This document shows positions 9,029-18,134 of a stretch of 64,000 nt of DNA, in pieces; the stretch's first letter is position 1; the number at the start of each line of letters is the position of its first letter. The DNA is from Providencia rettgeri. Lineage in GTDB: Bacteria; Pseudomonadota; Gammaproteobacteria; Enterobacterales; Enterobacteriaceae. Where the stretch lies: contig NZ_CP017671.1 of the NCBI RefSeq assembly GCF_001874625.1, positions 806,001 through 870,000 on the forward strand, given 5' to 3'. The notes under the pieces are model-generated. The model ran no database searches. It was not told where the DNA came from and worked only from the letters and a program-made list of their open reading frames with translations. The position numbers were made by a program, and so were the translations under genes.

Positions 9029-12000
9029 TCAATTTACCCGGTACTGTGCAGGGAGTTCGCTAAAGCCAAGCCCATTGGCCTTTTTTACTGCAATTTGAAC
9101 GGGAATGCGTTCTTTCATTGCTTCAATATGGCTAATTACACCGATGGTTTTACCAGATGCGTTTAAACTTTCTAATGCATCAAGAGCAATATCTAAGGTT
9201 TCAGCATCTAAAGTGCCAAAGCCTTCATCTAAAAAGAGTGATTCTAATTGTGTGCGGTTACTCACCATGTCCGATAACGCTAGTGCTAACGCTAAACTGA
9301 CTAAGAAACTTTCCCCTCCAGATAAGGTTTTAATATCCCTCACGGTATCAGCTTGCCAGCCATCGATGACTTGCAACTCAAGGTTAGACTGATGATTCCG
9401 CTGTAATAAATAGCGGCCATGTAGTTTATCAAGTTGTTGATTAGCAAGAGACACTAAACAGTCTAAAGTCAACCCTTGTGCATAACGACGGAATTTATCC
9501 CCTTCGGCGGAACCAATCAGCCCACTTAAGTAGCTCCAATCATCATAGCTTAATTGGCTTTTTTCTATTTCCTGTAGCAAACCTTGCTGCTGCTGGCGTA
9601 GTTGCTTGTCCATCCCTAACTGGTTAATAATTTGACCTTGTTCTTGGTTTAACTGTTTAATTTCTTCATCAAGAGCAATAATAGTGGTGTGTATTTGCTC
9701 TTCAGGGATATCAGAAAAACCCGTAATCACTTGTTGCTTTAGCGCTTCTATCGCGAGTTGGCATTCTTTATGGCGTGTTTGATTTTGTAAAAGGTTTTGA
9801 TTGACGCGTTGCTTTAATTCTTCTAACAGTTGTTTTTCCTCTGAGGTTAATAAAGCATCGAGGAATTTTTGTTGGCTGCTAAATGGGCTGTTCTCCAGCG
9901 CTTGTGTGAATTGCAACTCAGCCTGATCCCGCGCAGTGGTGGTCTTACGGGTTATTTCAATTAATTCTTGGTAACTTCCATTCATTACAGAAATTGCATT
10001 ATCAATCTCATTGAGTTGCTTATGCAGTGCTTCCTGTGCTTGGGAAAGCATTTCCTGTTTTGTATTCAATCGCTGAATATATTGACTCACAGGGAGCCCT
10101 GAAAGGTGTGTTTTTCGCAAAGTAGATTTCTGTTCTAAATCGATTTCAATGCGTTTTAATTGATGTTTATCGTTATCGAGCTGTTGGTTAAGCTTGTTTA
10201 GCTGGTTGGACTCTGATTGTAATGTCGCATTACTAACATCAATTTGTTGGCTGAGTGTTTGTGCCAACATTTTTTGAGTATTAAAAAACTCACCCCGTTG
10301 AGTGACTTCAGTTAGCCATGTATCAAATGTTTCGCTTTCCGGTAAGTTGAGGTCAAAAGGGGCTAATGCTAATTGTAGTTGACCTATTTGTTCGCGTTCG
10401 CGCTGTTGTATCTGGCATTGTTCTTTTTGGGTTTCATCAAATAACTGTGTTTGGTATTTCAGGCGTTCCTCGATTAATAATTGGTCAGCCTGTAATTGGT
10501 TAAAACTGGCTTGTAGTTCATGTTGCTGGTGTTTTGCTTGTTGGTATTCGTGTTCCAACGTCGCAAAATCGGCAACGATTTTTTGTTGGGAGGCCAGTTG
10601 GCAAGTCAACTCATCAATTAATTTGGTTACGGATTGTTCGTTCTGAGCAAGTTTTGGTGTAAGTGCTTGCTCACATGTTTTTTGCCAATGGTGAGTAAGT
10701 TCTTCTAATTGCGTTTTAACTTTCTGCTGTTGCTGTATGTTTTCGCTTTGGCGTTGGTTTTGTGTTGCTAATAATGATACCAGCCCAGCATGGTGTTGTT
10801 TGAGGTTATCCAGTTTTTCGGTTAACTCGTTCAACTGGCTTTGTGTTTCGCTCAGATGAATAGATTTATATTTATCGACTGCTGGGTGTTCAGTTGCTCC
10901 ACATAATGGGCAAGGTTCACCGGCGATAAGGTGTTGGCGTTCATTTTCTAAACTGACAATTTTCCGCTCTAGCTGCAACTTTTCATTTGTTAGTTTAATG
11001 AGTGGGGTTAACTCATTAATTTTTACCTTGGTTATATCTAGCTCTTTTTCAGATTGAGCGAGAGCTTGTGCTATTTCAGCTTGCTGTAGGTGGTGTTGCT
11101 GGAACTGTGCCTGAGTTGCGAGGTATTGGGATAACATTAATGGCAGCAACTTAGCGTGTTGTAGGCGGTTCTGTATTTGCTCAATGCGTTGAGTGTTAAC
11201 CTTAATGTCTTGTTCTTGTTTGCTATTTTTGTAGCGTTCTTCTAATTGACGAAATACCGCCGTGTGTTGTTCTAGTTCGGCACGTTTTTGGGTTAGTTGT
11301 TGTGAGTGCTGTTGGTTGTTTTTTTGTAATTGCTGAGTTTCATGTGCGAGCGTTTGTTGTTTTTGAGTTAAATTAGCCCGTTTGTCGGCTAATTCAAAGA
11401 CAAACTGGCTCTGTTGTTTCCAACTACCTATTTGCGTATGAATGTCGGCATCTTTATGTTTTTCTTCTAAAAATATATGCAACTGCGCTAATTCTTGGGT
11501 TGCGCTTTGAATATGATTTTGCGCTTCAATGACTTGTTGTTGCTTCAGCGTAAAAGAAGCTTGCTGCTCTGTTATTTGTTTAGTAAATTCAACCTGTTGC
11601 TGCTTTAATTGCGCAATTTGATTGTCAAGTGGGCGAACAATTTCCTCAATGAGTTGGTGCTGTTGTTTCGTGAAATTAATATGTTGTTGATAATCATTTT
11701 GGGCTTGTATTAATTTTTGTTGAACAGGGGTTCGTTCACCTTGTTTTATCGTTAAGGCATTATGCAGGCGAGTTTGTTTCTCCATTTGTTCAGTGAGTAG
11801 TTGCTGTTGGCGCTCGATATCTTGCCATAAGGGGCGAAGAAGCTCTGCTGGGCTATTGTCAGCTAATTTTTTCAATTGGGGTTGTGCATTCTCTAGCGCC
11901 AACTCAGCATTTTTTAATTCGCTGTCTAATGATTGCATTCGTTGAGTGAGCTGATGGAATTGCTTCCACCAATTAATGGCTTGCTGGTGGTGGTCACGCT

Positions 12001-12712
12001 TTTGTTTGAGTTGCGTTTCTTGTTGTAATAGCCCTGTTTGTTTTTCTAGCAGTGATTGATGTTCAGATTCGCTAAGTAAATTAATAGCTTGAGCTTTAGC
12101 TTTCAGTAGGTCTAAATCAATTTTGGCTTGCTTATGTTGATTAAAAATATATATCGAGATTTGGCTATAGATTTCAGTGCCAGTAATTTCTTCGAGTAAG
12201 TCGGCTCGTTCTTTTTCAGATGCGTTTAAAAAGGCGGCAAAATCCCCTTGGGAGAGCAATATAGATTTAGTAAAGCGTTCATAATCTAGGCCTGTAATTT
12301 GGGCGATTAAATCTTTTATTTCAGTTATTTTTACTGTCAGTATTTGGTTGTCAGCAACGGTAGCGAGTTCTGCTTTTGGTTGTTGTAGATTCCCATCGGG
12401 TTTGCCTCCTGCCCGCCGTTGGCTCCAAAAGGCACGATAAGCTTTGCCTTTTACCTCAAACTCGACCTCTGTTAGGCACTCTCCAGTATGACGGGTCATT
12501 AGCTCATTTTGTGAGTTAGAAATGGTCTTTAAGCGAGGAGTTCGATGGTATAAAGCTAAGCAAATTGCATCAAGTAGGGTGGTTTTACCTGCACCTGTTG
12601 CGCCGGTGATCGCAAATAACCCATTGCTAGCAAAAGGCTCTTGGGTAAAGTCGATTTTCCATTCACCTTTGAGGGAGTTAATATTTTTTAGGCGTAAACT
12701 TAAAATTTTCAT
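9029..12712 (-). CDS. sbcC: Exonuclease subunit SbcC (SMC/Rad50-like ATPase)
   Basis: ATPase subunit of the SbcCD nuclease, which cleaves DNA hairpins and protein-blocked ends. Walker A GATGAGKTT is near residue 37 and the zinc hook CPLCG near residue 600 at the coiled-coil apex. The ABC signature LSGGE is near 1129 and Walker B LFLDEGFGTLD near 1160. The arms are long, Gln/Leu-rich coiled coils. At 1227 aa it is well longer than E. coli SbcC (1048 aa), the excess lying in the coiled coil. It follows sbcD by 11 bp in one operon, where the ATPase needs its nuclease partner. Confidence 0.97.
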   Translation of the reverse strand: MKILSLRLKNINSLKGEWKIDFTQEPFASNGLFAITGATGAGKTTLLDAICLALYHRTPRLKTISNSQNELMTRHTGECLTEVEFEVKGKAYRAFWSQRRAGGKPDGNLQQPKAELATVADNQILTVKITEIKDLIAQITGLDYERFTKSILLSQGDFAAFLNASEKERADLLEEITGTEIYSQISIYIFNQHKQAKIDLDLLKAKAQAINLLSESEHQSLLEKQTGLLQQETQLKQKRDHHQQAINWWKQFHQLTQRMQSLDSELKNAELALENAQPQLKKLADNSPAELLRPLWQDIERQQQLLTEQMEKQTRLHNALTIKQGERTPVQQKLIQAQNDYQQHINFTKQQHQLIEEIVRPLDNQIAQLKQQQVEFTKQITEQQASFTLKQQQVIEAQNHIQSATQELAQLHIFLEEKHKDADIHTQIGSWKQQSQFVFELADKRANLTQKQQTLAHETQQLQKNNQQHSQQLTQKRAELEQHTAVFRQLEERYKNSKQEQDIKVNTQRIEQIQNRLQHAKLLPLMLSQYLATQAQFQQHHLQQAEIAQALAQSEKELDITKVKINELTPLIKLTNEKLQLERKIVSLENERQHLIAGEPCPLCGATEHPAVDKYKSIHLSETQSQLNELTEKLDNLKQHHAGLVSLLATQNQRQSENIQQQQKVKTQLEELTHHWQKTCEQALTPKLAQNEQSVTKLIDELTCQLASQQKIVADFATLEHEYQQAKHQQHELQASFNQLQADQLLIEERLKYQTQLFDETQKEQCQIQQREREQIGQLQLALAPFDLNLPESETFDTWLTEVTQRGEFFNTQKMLAQTLSQQIDVSNATLQSESNQLNKLNQQLDNDKHQLKRIEIDLEQKSTLRKTHLSGLPVSQYIQRLNTKQEMLSQAQEALHKQLNEIDNAISVMNGSYQELIEITRKTTTARDQAELQFTQALENSPFSSQQKFLDALLTSEEKQLLEELKQRVNQNLLQNQTRHKECQLAIEALKQQVITGFSDIPEEQIHTTIIALDEEIKQLNQEQGQIINQLGMDKQLRQQQQGLLQEIEKSQLSYDDWSYLSGLIGSAEGDKFRRYAQGLTLDCLVSLANQQLDKLHGRYLLQRNHQSNLELQVIDGWQADTVRDIKTLSGGESFLVSLALALALSDMVSNRTQLESLFLDEGFGTLDAETLDIALDALESLNASGKTIGVISHIEAMKERIPVQIAVKKANGLGFSELPAQYRVN

Positions 12713-12723
12713 ATTGCTCCTTG

Positions 12724-13929
12724 CTACTCTTGGCGTAATGCGTCGTAAGATTGTTTAAATAGTTGGATAAGACGCTGCTCACGTTCAGGGTCGTCTAATT
12801 CCCCTTCAGCCAGACGACGTAAGAAAACGTCCTCGACACTGAGTTCACTCAGAGTTTCATTAGCTAAAGTGGTTGATTGCCCTTGTCGTAGTTTACGAGC
12901 GCGACGTAGCAAAACAATTTCAACGGGTAGGTTGTGTGTTAGAGATTCAATACGTTGTTGAATATCAGCAAGGTAATCTTGGGAAGCGACCTCGATATCT
13001 AGCCAAACGGGCTTATCGCCTTGGTAATTTCCCCATGCTTCGAGTTGTTTTTCTATGTCTTTTAATGACCCTTTAATGCTTTGCAGTGGTTGAATAATAG
13101 GGATTTCTAGTTGTGTGATTTGAGTGAGTTTAGCGCCATTGAATTCGACCAAACAAATACTTTTTTGCTGGGATGTCTCATCAAAACTTAGTGCGATGGG
13201 GGAACCACAGTAACGAATATGTTGGTTCCCGCCAATAACCTGAGGGCGATGAATATGCCCAAGAGCGATATAATCTGCGGGGGGAAATGCCCCAGATGGG
13301 AAAGCATCTAAAGTACCGATATAAATATCACGAACAGAATCCGTTAAAGCGGCACCGACAACGGTTAGGTGCCCTGTTGCGATAATAGGAAGATCTAACC
13401 CCATTGTTGTACGCTGTTCAAGGGCTAGTTGATAACTGACTTGGTAATGGTTATGGATCGCTGTTTGCAATGATTGTTGTTTTTCTTCAATACTTTGCCC
13501 CGCAATACTTAGTTGAATATCGCGTGGTCGCAGAAATGGAATTGCACACACTAAAGCGGCTGGCTGTGACTGTTTATCGTACAAGGTAATAACATTGGGT
13601 TCACTACTTGAAGTTATAACGTGAGTATTAAGATAGCTAAGCAATGCGCTAGACTCATTGAGCACAGAGACGGAATCGTGGTTGCCACTTAATATCACTA
13701 ATTGGCACCCTGTTTTTTGCAAATTAACAATAAACTTATTGTATAACTCACGTGCATAGCTTGGTGGTGAGCCTGTATCAAAAATATCGCCAGCAACAAT
13801 GATGGCATCAACTTGGTATAATTCGACTTGTTCAACGAGCCAATTTAAGAAGTGTTGGTGCTCAGGCGCACGGCTTTTGGTAAAAAAGTACTGACCAAGG
13901 TGCCAGTCAGAAGTATGAATAATGCGCAT
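12724..13929 (-). CDS. sbcD: Exonuclease subunit SbcD (Mre11-like nuclease)
   Basis: Mn-dependent nuclease subunit of SbcCD, Mre11 family. Phosphoesterase motifs appear in order: HTSDWHLGQ (residues 5-13), VAGDIFDTGSPP, LSGNHDS, ATGHLTV and ALGHIHRPQ. The length, 401 aa, equals that of E. coli (400). It lies upstream of sbcC with an 11-bp gap and is divergent from phoB; the 248-bp spacer serves both. Confidence 0.97.
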   Translation of the reverse strand: MRIIHTSDWHLGQYFFTKSRAPEHQHFLNWLVEQVELYQVDAIIVAGDIFDTGSPPSYARELYNKFIVNLQKTGCQLVILSGNHDSVSVLNESSALLSYLNTHVITSSSEPNVITLYDKQSQPAALVCAIPFLRPRDIQLSIAGQSIEEKQQSLQTAIHNHYQVSYQLALEQRTTMGLDLPIIATGHLTVVGAALTDSVRDIYIGTLDAFPSGAFPPADYIALGHIHRPQVIGGNQHIRYCGSPIALSFDETSQQKSICLVEFNGAKLTQITQLEIPIIQPLQSIKGSLKDIEKQLEAWGNYQGDKPVWLDIEVASQDYLADIQQRIESLTHNLPVEIVLLRRARKLRQGQSTTLANETLSELSVEDVFLRRLAEGELDDPEREQRLIQLFKQSYDALRQE

Positions 13930-14112
13930 GAGTAATCAGTTCCTATCATCATTAAGAGCTATGAATATTCTACAAATCAGTATACCTGATCCCGCTAATT
14001 CATAGGGGAAAGTCAATTAATTTCTCATCTATTGCGGAAATATTTCACTTAGATGACATTTAACCGCTAAAATATAGAGGAATGTGTACTATATAGATTG
14101 ATATTCATAATT

Positions 14113-14135
14113 CTGTCATAAAAGTGACGCATAAT
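14113..14135 (+). promoter_or_regulatory. Pho box and -10 of phoBR
   Basis: CTGTCATAAAAGTGACGC (14113-14130) fits the tandem 11-bp PhoB-binding repeat (CTGTCATAAA/T...), with CATAAT just downstream as -10. Layout is the same as the E. coli phoB promoter, giving autoactivation under phosphate starvation. Confidence 0.85.
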
Positions 14136-14177
14136 GCGTTCACATTAAAAATGTCTTCTTAGTTTACAGGAACAATC

Positions 14178-14867
14178 ATGGCAAGACGCATTCTAGTTGT
14201 TGAAGATGAAGCGCCCATCCGAGAAATGGTTTGTTTTGTGTTAGAACAGAATGGTTTTCAGCCTATTGAAGCTGATGATTATGACAGTGCCATCGCTCAG
14301 ATGGTTGACCCTTTACCTGATTTAGTATTACTTGATTGGATGATCCCCGGTGGTTCTGGTATCCAAGTGATTAAACACATGAAGCGTGATAGCGCCACGC
14401 GTGATGTTCCAGTCATGATGTTGACGGCTCGGGGAGAAGAGGAAGATCGCGTAAAAGGTTTAGAAGTTGGCGCTGATGACTATTTGATTAAGCCGTTTTC
14501 CCCAAAAGAATTAATTGCCCGAGTGAAGGCGATTTTACGTCGCATTTCACCAATGGCAACAGAAGATATTATTGAAATGAATGGGTTAACGCTAGATCCA
14601 ACTTCCCATCGTGTGACCAGTAATGAGACGCCTATTGATATGGGGCCGACAGAGTATAAGCTCTTACATTTCTTTATGACCCACCCGGAGCGTGTATATA
14701 GCCGTGAACAGTTATTGAATTATGTCTGGGGGGCTAATGTGTATGTGGAAGATAGAACTGTAGATGTGCATATTCGGCGTTTGCGAAAAGCGTTGGAAAT
14801 TGGTGGGCATGATAAAATGGTTCAAACTGTGCGCGGTACAGGTTATCGTTTCTCGGTTCGTTATTGA
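14178..14867 (+). CDS. phoB: Phosphate regulon response regulator PhoB
   Basis: OmpR/PhoB-class response regulator activating the phosphate-starvation regulon. Receiver domain: acidic pocket E9-D10, phospho-acceptor Asp about 53 in LLDWM, and conserved Lys in LIKPFSP (about 105). A winged-helix DNA-binding domain occupies 125-229 ([31 protein letters not shown]). Its length of 229 aa is identical to that of E. coli. Pho box upstream and phoR 23 bp downstream. Confidence 0.98.
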   Translation: MARRILVVEDEAPIREMVCFVLEQNGFQPIEADDYDSAIAQMVDPLPDLVLLDWMIPGGSGIQVIKHMKRDSATRDVPVMMLTARGEEEDRVKGLEVGADDYLIKPFSPKELIARVKAILRRISPMATEDIIEMNGLTLDPTSHRVTSNETPIDMGPTEYKLLHFFMTHPERVYSREQLLNYVWGANVYVEDRTVDVHIRRLRKALEIGGHDKMVQTVRGTGYRFSVRY

Positions 14868-14890
14868 AAACTACCTAAAGAGAGGCATGC

Positions 14891-16201
14891 GTGCTTGAAC
14901 GCTTATCCATTAAACAGCTGATTTTAGGGCTGTTTTTATTTATCTTACCAGCACTGATATTATCAGTTTTTATTGGCCACTTACCTTGGCTATTGGTGAT
15001 ATCACTGCTGGCCGCGCTGGTTTGGCATGGGTATAATTTATTAAAACTTTCCTATTGGCTCTGGTTAGATAAAAGTATGCTGCCACCGGAAGGGCGTGGA
15101 GGTTGGGAGCCTATCTTTTACGGTATCTACCAGATGCAGCAACGTAACCGTAAGCGCCGTCGTGAATTAGGCCAATTAATTAAACGTTTTCGAAGTGGTG
15201 CTGAATCCTTACCTGATGCGGTAGTCATGATGACAACCGAAGGGACGATTTTTTGGTGTAATCGTCACGCCCAAGCTTTACTGGGTTTTCGCTGGCCAGA
15301 AGATAATGGCCAACATATTTTTAATTTGTTGCGTTACCCTGATTTTAGCCGTTATTTTTCCATTAAAAATTACGAGCAAGCGCTAACTATTGAGCTTAAT
15401 AGTGGTGAGATTGTTGAGTTTCGTATCTTACCTTATACCGAAGGGCAGTTATTGATGGTGGCACGAGATGTCACAGAAAAACGCCGTTTGGAAAAGGCTC
15501 GTAGGGATTTTTTTGCGAATGTAAGCCATGAATTACGTACTCCTCTTACCGTTATTCAGGGTTATCTTGAAGTGATGGATGACCAAGAAGGGGTATCTGC
15601 AGTTAATAAAAAAGCCTTGCATGTTATGCAAGAGCAAACGCAGCGGATGGATAATTTAGTTAAGCAACTGTTGCAGTTATCCCGTATTGAAATTGCCCCA
15701 CAAATCAACCTTGATGAACAAGTTAATATCCCATTGATTCTCAAAATGATTGAGCAAGAAGCTCTGAGTTTAAGTCAGGGGCGTCATCAGTTTGTGTTTA
15801 ATATTGATGAAAAACTGCGGGTTCATGGCAATGAAGAGCAGTTACGTAGCGCGGTTGCAAACTTAGTGTATAACGCAATAAGTCATACACCGGAAGGGTC
15901 AAAGATTTGGGTTGATTGGCAAAGAAATTATAGTGGTGCACGTTTTAGCGTGAGGGACAATGGCCCAGGTATCCCTGCAGAACATATTCCACGCCTCACT
16001 GAGCGGTTTTATCGGGTAGATAAAGCGCGTTCACGGCAAGGCGGCGGTGGGACAGGTCTTGGGTTAGCTATCGTCAAACATGCGGTTCAACATCATAGTA
16101 GCCAATTAGTGGTGACTAGCCAGATTGGTAAAGGGAGTGAATTTTCATTTACTTTACCAACGGTGTTAATTGTTGATGATAAAAACCTTAAAAAGTCATA
16201 A
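14891..16201 (+). CDS. phoR: Phosphate regulon sensor kinase PhoR
   Basis: Membrane sensor histidine kinase that phosphorylates or dephosphorylates PhoB according to PstSCAB/PhoU state. Two N-terminal helices (about 10-60) lack a large periplasmic domain. A linker and PAS domain follow (about 95-195). The His motif [13 protein letters not shown] is near residue 213, and the ATPase boxes are N ([13 protein letters not shown]), G1 (DNGPGI) and G2 ([11 protein letters not shown]). GTG start at 14891 giving MLERLS as in E. coli PhoR. Co-transcribed with phoB. Confidence 0.97.
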   Translation: MLERLSIKQLILGLFLFILPALILSVFIGHLPWLLVISLLAALVWHGYNLLKLSYWLWLDKSMLPPEGRGGWEPIFYGIYQMQQRNRKRRRELGQLIKRFRSGAESLPDAVVMMTTEGTIFWCNRHAQALLGFRWPEDNGQHIFNLLRYPDFSRYFSIKNYEQALTIELNSGEIVEFRILPYTEGQLLMVARDVTEKRRLEKARRDFFANVSHELRTPLTVIQGYLEVMDDQEGVSAVNKKALHVMQEQTQRMDNLVKQLLQLSRIEIAPQINLDEQVNIPLILKMIEQEALSLSQGRHQFVFNIDEKLRVHGNEEQLRSAVANLVYNAISHTPEGSKIWVDWQRNYSGARFSVRDNGPGIPAEHIPRLTERFYRVDKARSRQGGGGTGLGLAIVKHAVQHHSSQLVVTSQIGKGSEFSFTLPTVLIVDDKNLKKS

Positions 16202-16206
16202 ATAAC

Positions 16207-16255
16207 TCCACTTTATTAATAGAATCAAAATATTAATAAAGTGGATTCTTTTTAT
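16207..16255 (+). terminator. phoBR terminator
   Basis: Perfect 15-bp stem (TCCACTTTATTAATA and its complement) with a 9-nt loop, followed by TTCTTTTT, six bases past the phoR stop. Confidence 0.85.
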
Positions 16256-16692
16256 TAATCGATTGATTAATTCTATTAATTCATTTTTTTTATATTTTAT
16301 CCCACCAACTGTTCATTTTGAAAAAATATATCCTGAAAATTATCGAAATATGGGGGTGACAAAATGATGGGTTGTTTATTTTTCGAGCAAATCATATAAC
16401 GGGGATTGTGATTTTACTGAAAGGAATCACTGGTTCTGAAAATTAGTTTAGTGATTTACTCTTGTTTTCACGTTTGCTATTGCCTTTTTGCCCTATAAAA
16501 GTTCTACTTGTTGTCAGTTATTGGCGAATTTTTCTGTTTATTAATTTTTCATTTTGTCAAATGCAAAAGAACATACCTTTTTGTATTGTTAATAGTATGT
16601 TTCTCAGAATTCTATCTCGCTATATATATTTCAAAGGGTTGCTAAGTGTAAACCCATAACTTTCTATTTTCGTCACTAAAAATTAACATAAT
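16256..16692. other. Gene-free spacer upstream of brnQ
   Basis: AT-rich 437 bp between the phoBR terminator and brnQ. The only open frame over 60 codons starts at a TTG without a ribosome site and shows no family features, so I treat the region as brnQ leader and promoter. No repeat seen. Confidence 0.5.
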
Positions 16693-18018
16693 ATGGCTCA
16701 TCGTTTATCATCTAGAGATATCATCGCATTAGGTTTTATGACCTTTGCGTTATTTGTTGGGGCTGGGAATATTATCTTCCCGCCTATGGTTGGTTTGCAG
16801 GCAGGGGAACAAGTTTGGACGGCAGCACTTGGGTTTCTTGTTACAGGTGTCGGTCTACCCGTTTTAACCGTTATTGCCCTTGCTAAAGTGGGTGGGGGGA
16901 TTGAAGCCCTTAGTACCCCAGTGGGGAAAACGGCAGGGTTACTACTCGCGGTTATTGCTTATCTATCTGTCGGCCCTCTTTTCGCTACACCAAGAACGGC
17001 AACAGTGTCCTATAAAGTCGGTATCGCACCATTATTTGGTGGTGAATCTGACATGTTGTTACTGATCTACAGCCTAGTGTACTTTGTCTTAGTTATTGGT
17101 ATTTCACTGTATCCGGGTAAATTACTAGATAGCGTAGGGCACATCTTGGCCCCTGTAAAAATGCTTGCTTTAGCTATTTTAGGCGTGGCTGCGGTAATGT
17201 GGCCTGCAGGCGACCCAATCCCTTCAACGGTAGATTACCGTGAAATGGCTTTCTCCAATGGTTTCATTAATGGTTATTTGACCATGGATACTCTTGGTGC
17301 CATGGTATTTGGTATTGTCATTGTTAATGCCGCCCGCTCAAGGGGGATTGAAAACTCTTCGTTATTGACGCGTTATACGATGTGGGCAGGTTTAATTGCT
17401 GGGGTATTATTAACGCTGGTTTATTTATCCTTATTTAAACTGGGCGAAAATAGCGGTTCTTTAATCCCTAACCCAGCAGATGGTGCAGATATTCTGCATA
17501 CATATGTACAATACACTTTCGGTAACTATGGCAGTTTCTTCTTAGCTGTATTAATTTTTGTGGCGTGTATGGTTACTGCGGTTGGTTTAACCTGTGCATG
17601 TGCAGAATTTTTTAGCCGCTATGTATCTATTTCTTATCGTAAATTAGTTTTGATCCTAGGGGTTTTCTCCATGGTGATATCAAACCTTGGTTTAAGTAAA
17701 CTAATTGCGTTTTCATACCCCGTGTTGGTCTCTATTTATCCACCATGTATTGTTTTGATTTTATTGAGTTTTACTCTGAAGTGGTGGAAGAATCCGACCG
17801 TGGTTATTGCCCCAACCATGTTAGTTAGTTTTGTTGTTGGTTTAATTGGCGCAGTTAAAGCCTCTGATCACTTAAAAGTGTATATCCCTGAGTGGATGAC
17901 AGCAATGCCACTGTATAAGCAAGATTTAGTATGGGTATTGCCAACAATTGTTGTGTTAGTGGTTGCAATTTTGTGTGATAAATTTGTGTCACCGGCGGCG
18001 CAACATAAACAAGCGTAA
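16693..18018 (+). CDS. brnQ: Branched-chain amino acid transporter BrnQ (LIV-II)
   Basis: Sodium- or proton-coupled inner-membrane carrier for leucine, isoleucine and valine (LIVCS family), about 12 helices. The N-terminus [20 protein letters not shown] and the loop [12 protein letters not shown] match E. coli BrnQ nearly residue for residue; 441 aa versus 439. Located after phoR as in E. coli. The ribosome site before the ATG is weak. Ends at a strong terminator shared with convergent ggt. Confidence 0.97.
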   Translation: MAHRLSSRDIIALGFMTFALFVGAGNIIFPPMVGLQAGEQVWTAALGFLVTGVGLPVLTVIALAKVGGGIEALSTPVGKTAGLLLAVIAYLSVGPLFATPRTATVSYKVGIAPLFGGESDMLLLIYSLVYFVLVIGISLYPGKLLDSVGHILAPVKMLALAILGVAAVMWPAGDPIPSTVDYREMAFSNGFINGYLTMDTLGAMVFGIVIVNAARSRGIENSSLLTRYTMWAGLIAGVLLTLVYLSLFKLGENSGSLIPNPADGADILHTYVQYTFGNYGSFFLAVLIFVACMVTAVGLTCACAEFFSRYVSISYRKLVLILGVFSMVISNLGLSKLIAFSYPVLVSIYPPCIVLILLSFTLKWWKNPTVVIAPTMLVSFVVGLIGAVKASDHLKVYIPEWMTAMPLYKQDLVWVLPTIVVLVVAILCDKFVSPAAQHKQA

Positions 18019-18040
18019 TCTAATTCACATGCTGATTTTT

Positions 18041-18087
18041 AGCTAATAAGACAAAGAGGAAAATGCATTTTATCCTTCTTTGTTCGC
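18041..18087 (+). repeat. Small palindromic repeat, copy A
   Basis: AGCTAATAAGACAAAG followed by an imperfect stem (ACAAAGAGGA / TCCTTCTTTGT). A related element lies at 47442-47490, with the same flanking words but a GC-richer, compensated stem. Could be a REP-like element of this genus. Confidence 0.45.
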
Positions 18088-18093
18088 AAGTTT

Positions 18094-18127
18094 AAATGCC
18101 CCCGTCATTATGGCGGGGGCATTTTTT
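18094..18127. terminator. Bidirectional terminator between brnQ and ggt
   Basis: GC-rich stem ATGCCCCCG/CGGGGGCAT with T-run on the plus strand and AAA (T-run on minus) on the other side. Serves convergent brnQ and ggt. Confidence 0.85.
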
Positions 18128-18134
18128 TCAGGTA

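Noticed and set aside
12522-12758. Plus-strand open frame across the sbcD/sbcC junction
   Set aside because: Antisense to strongly conserved Walker A coding sequence; no independent support.
16462-16659. 65-codon open frame upstream of brnQ
   Set aside because: TTG start, no ribosome site, odd composition and no recognisable family; treated as leader sequence.
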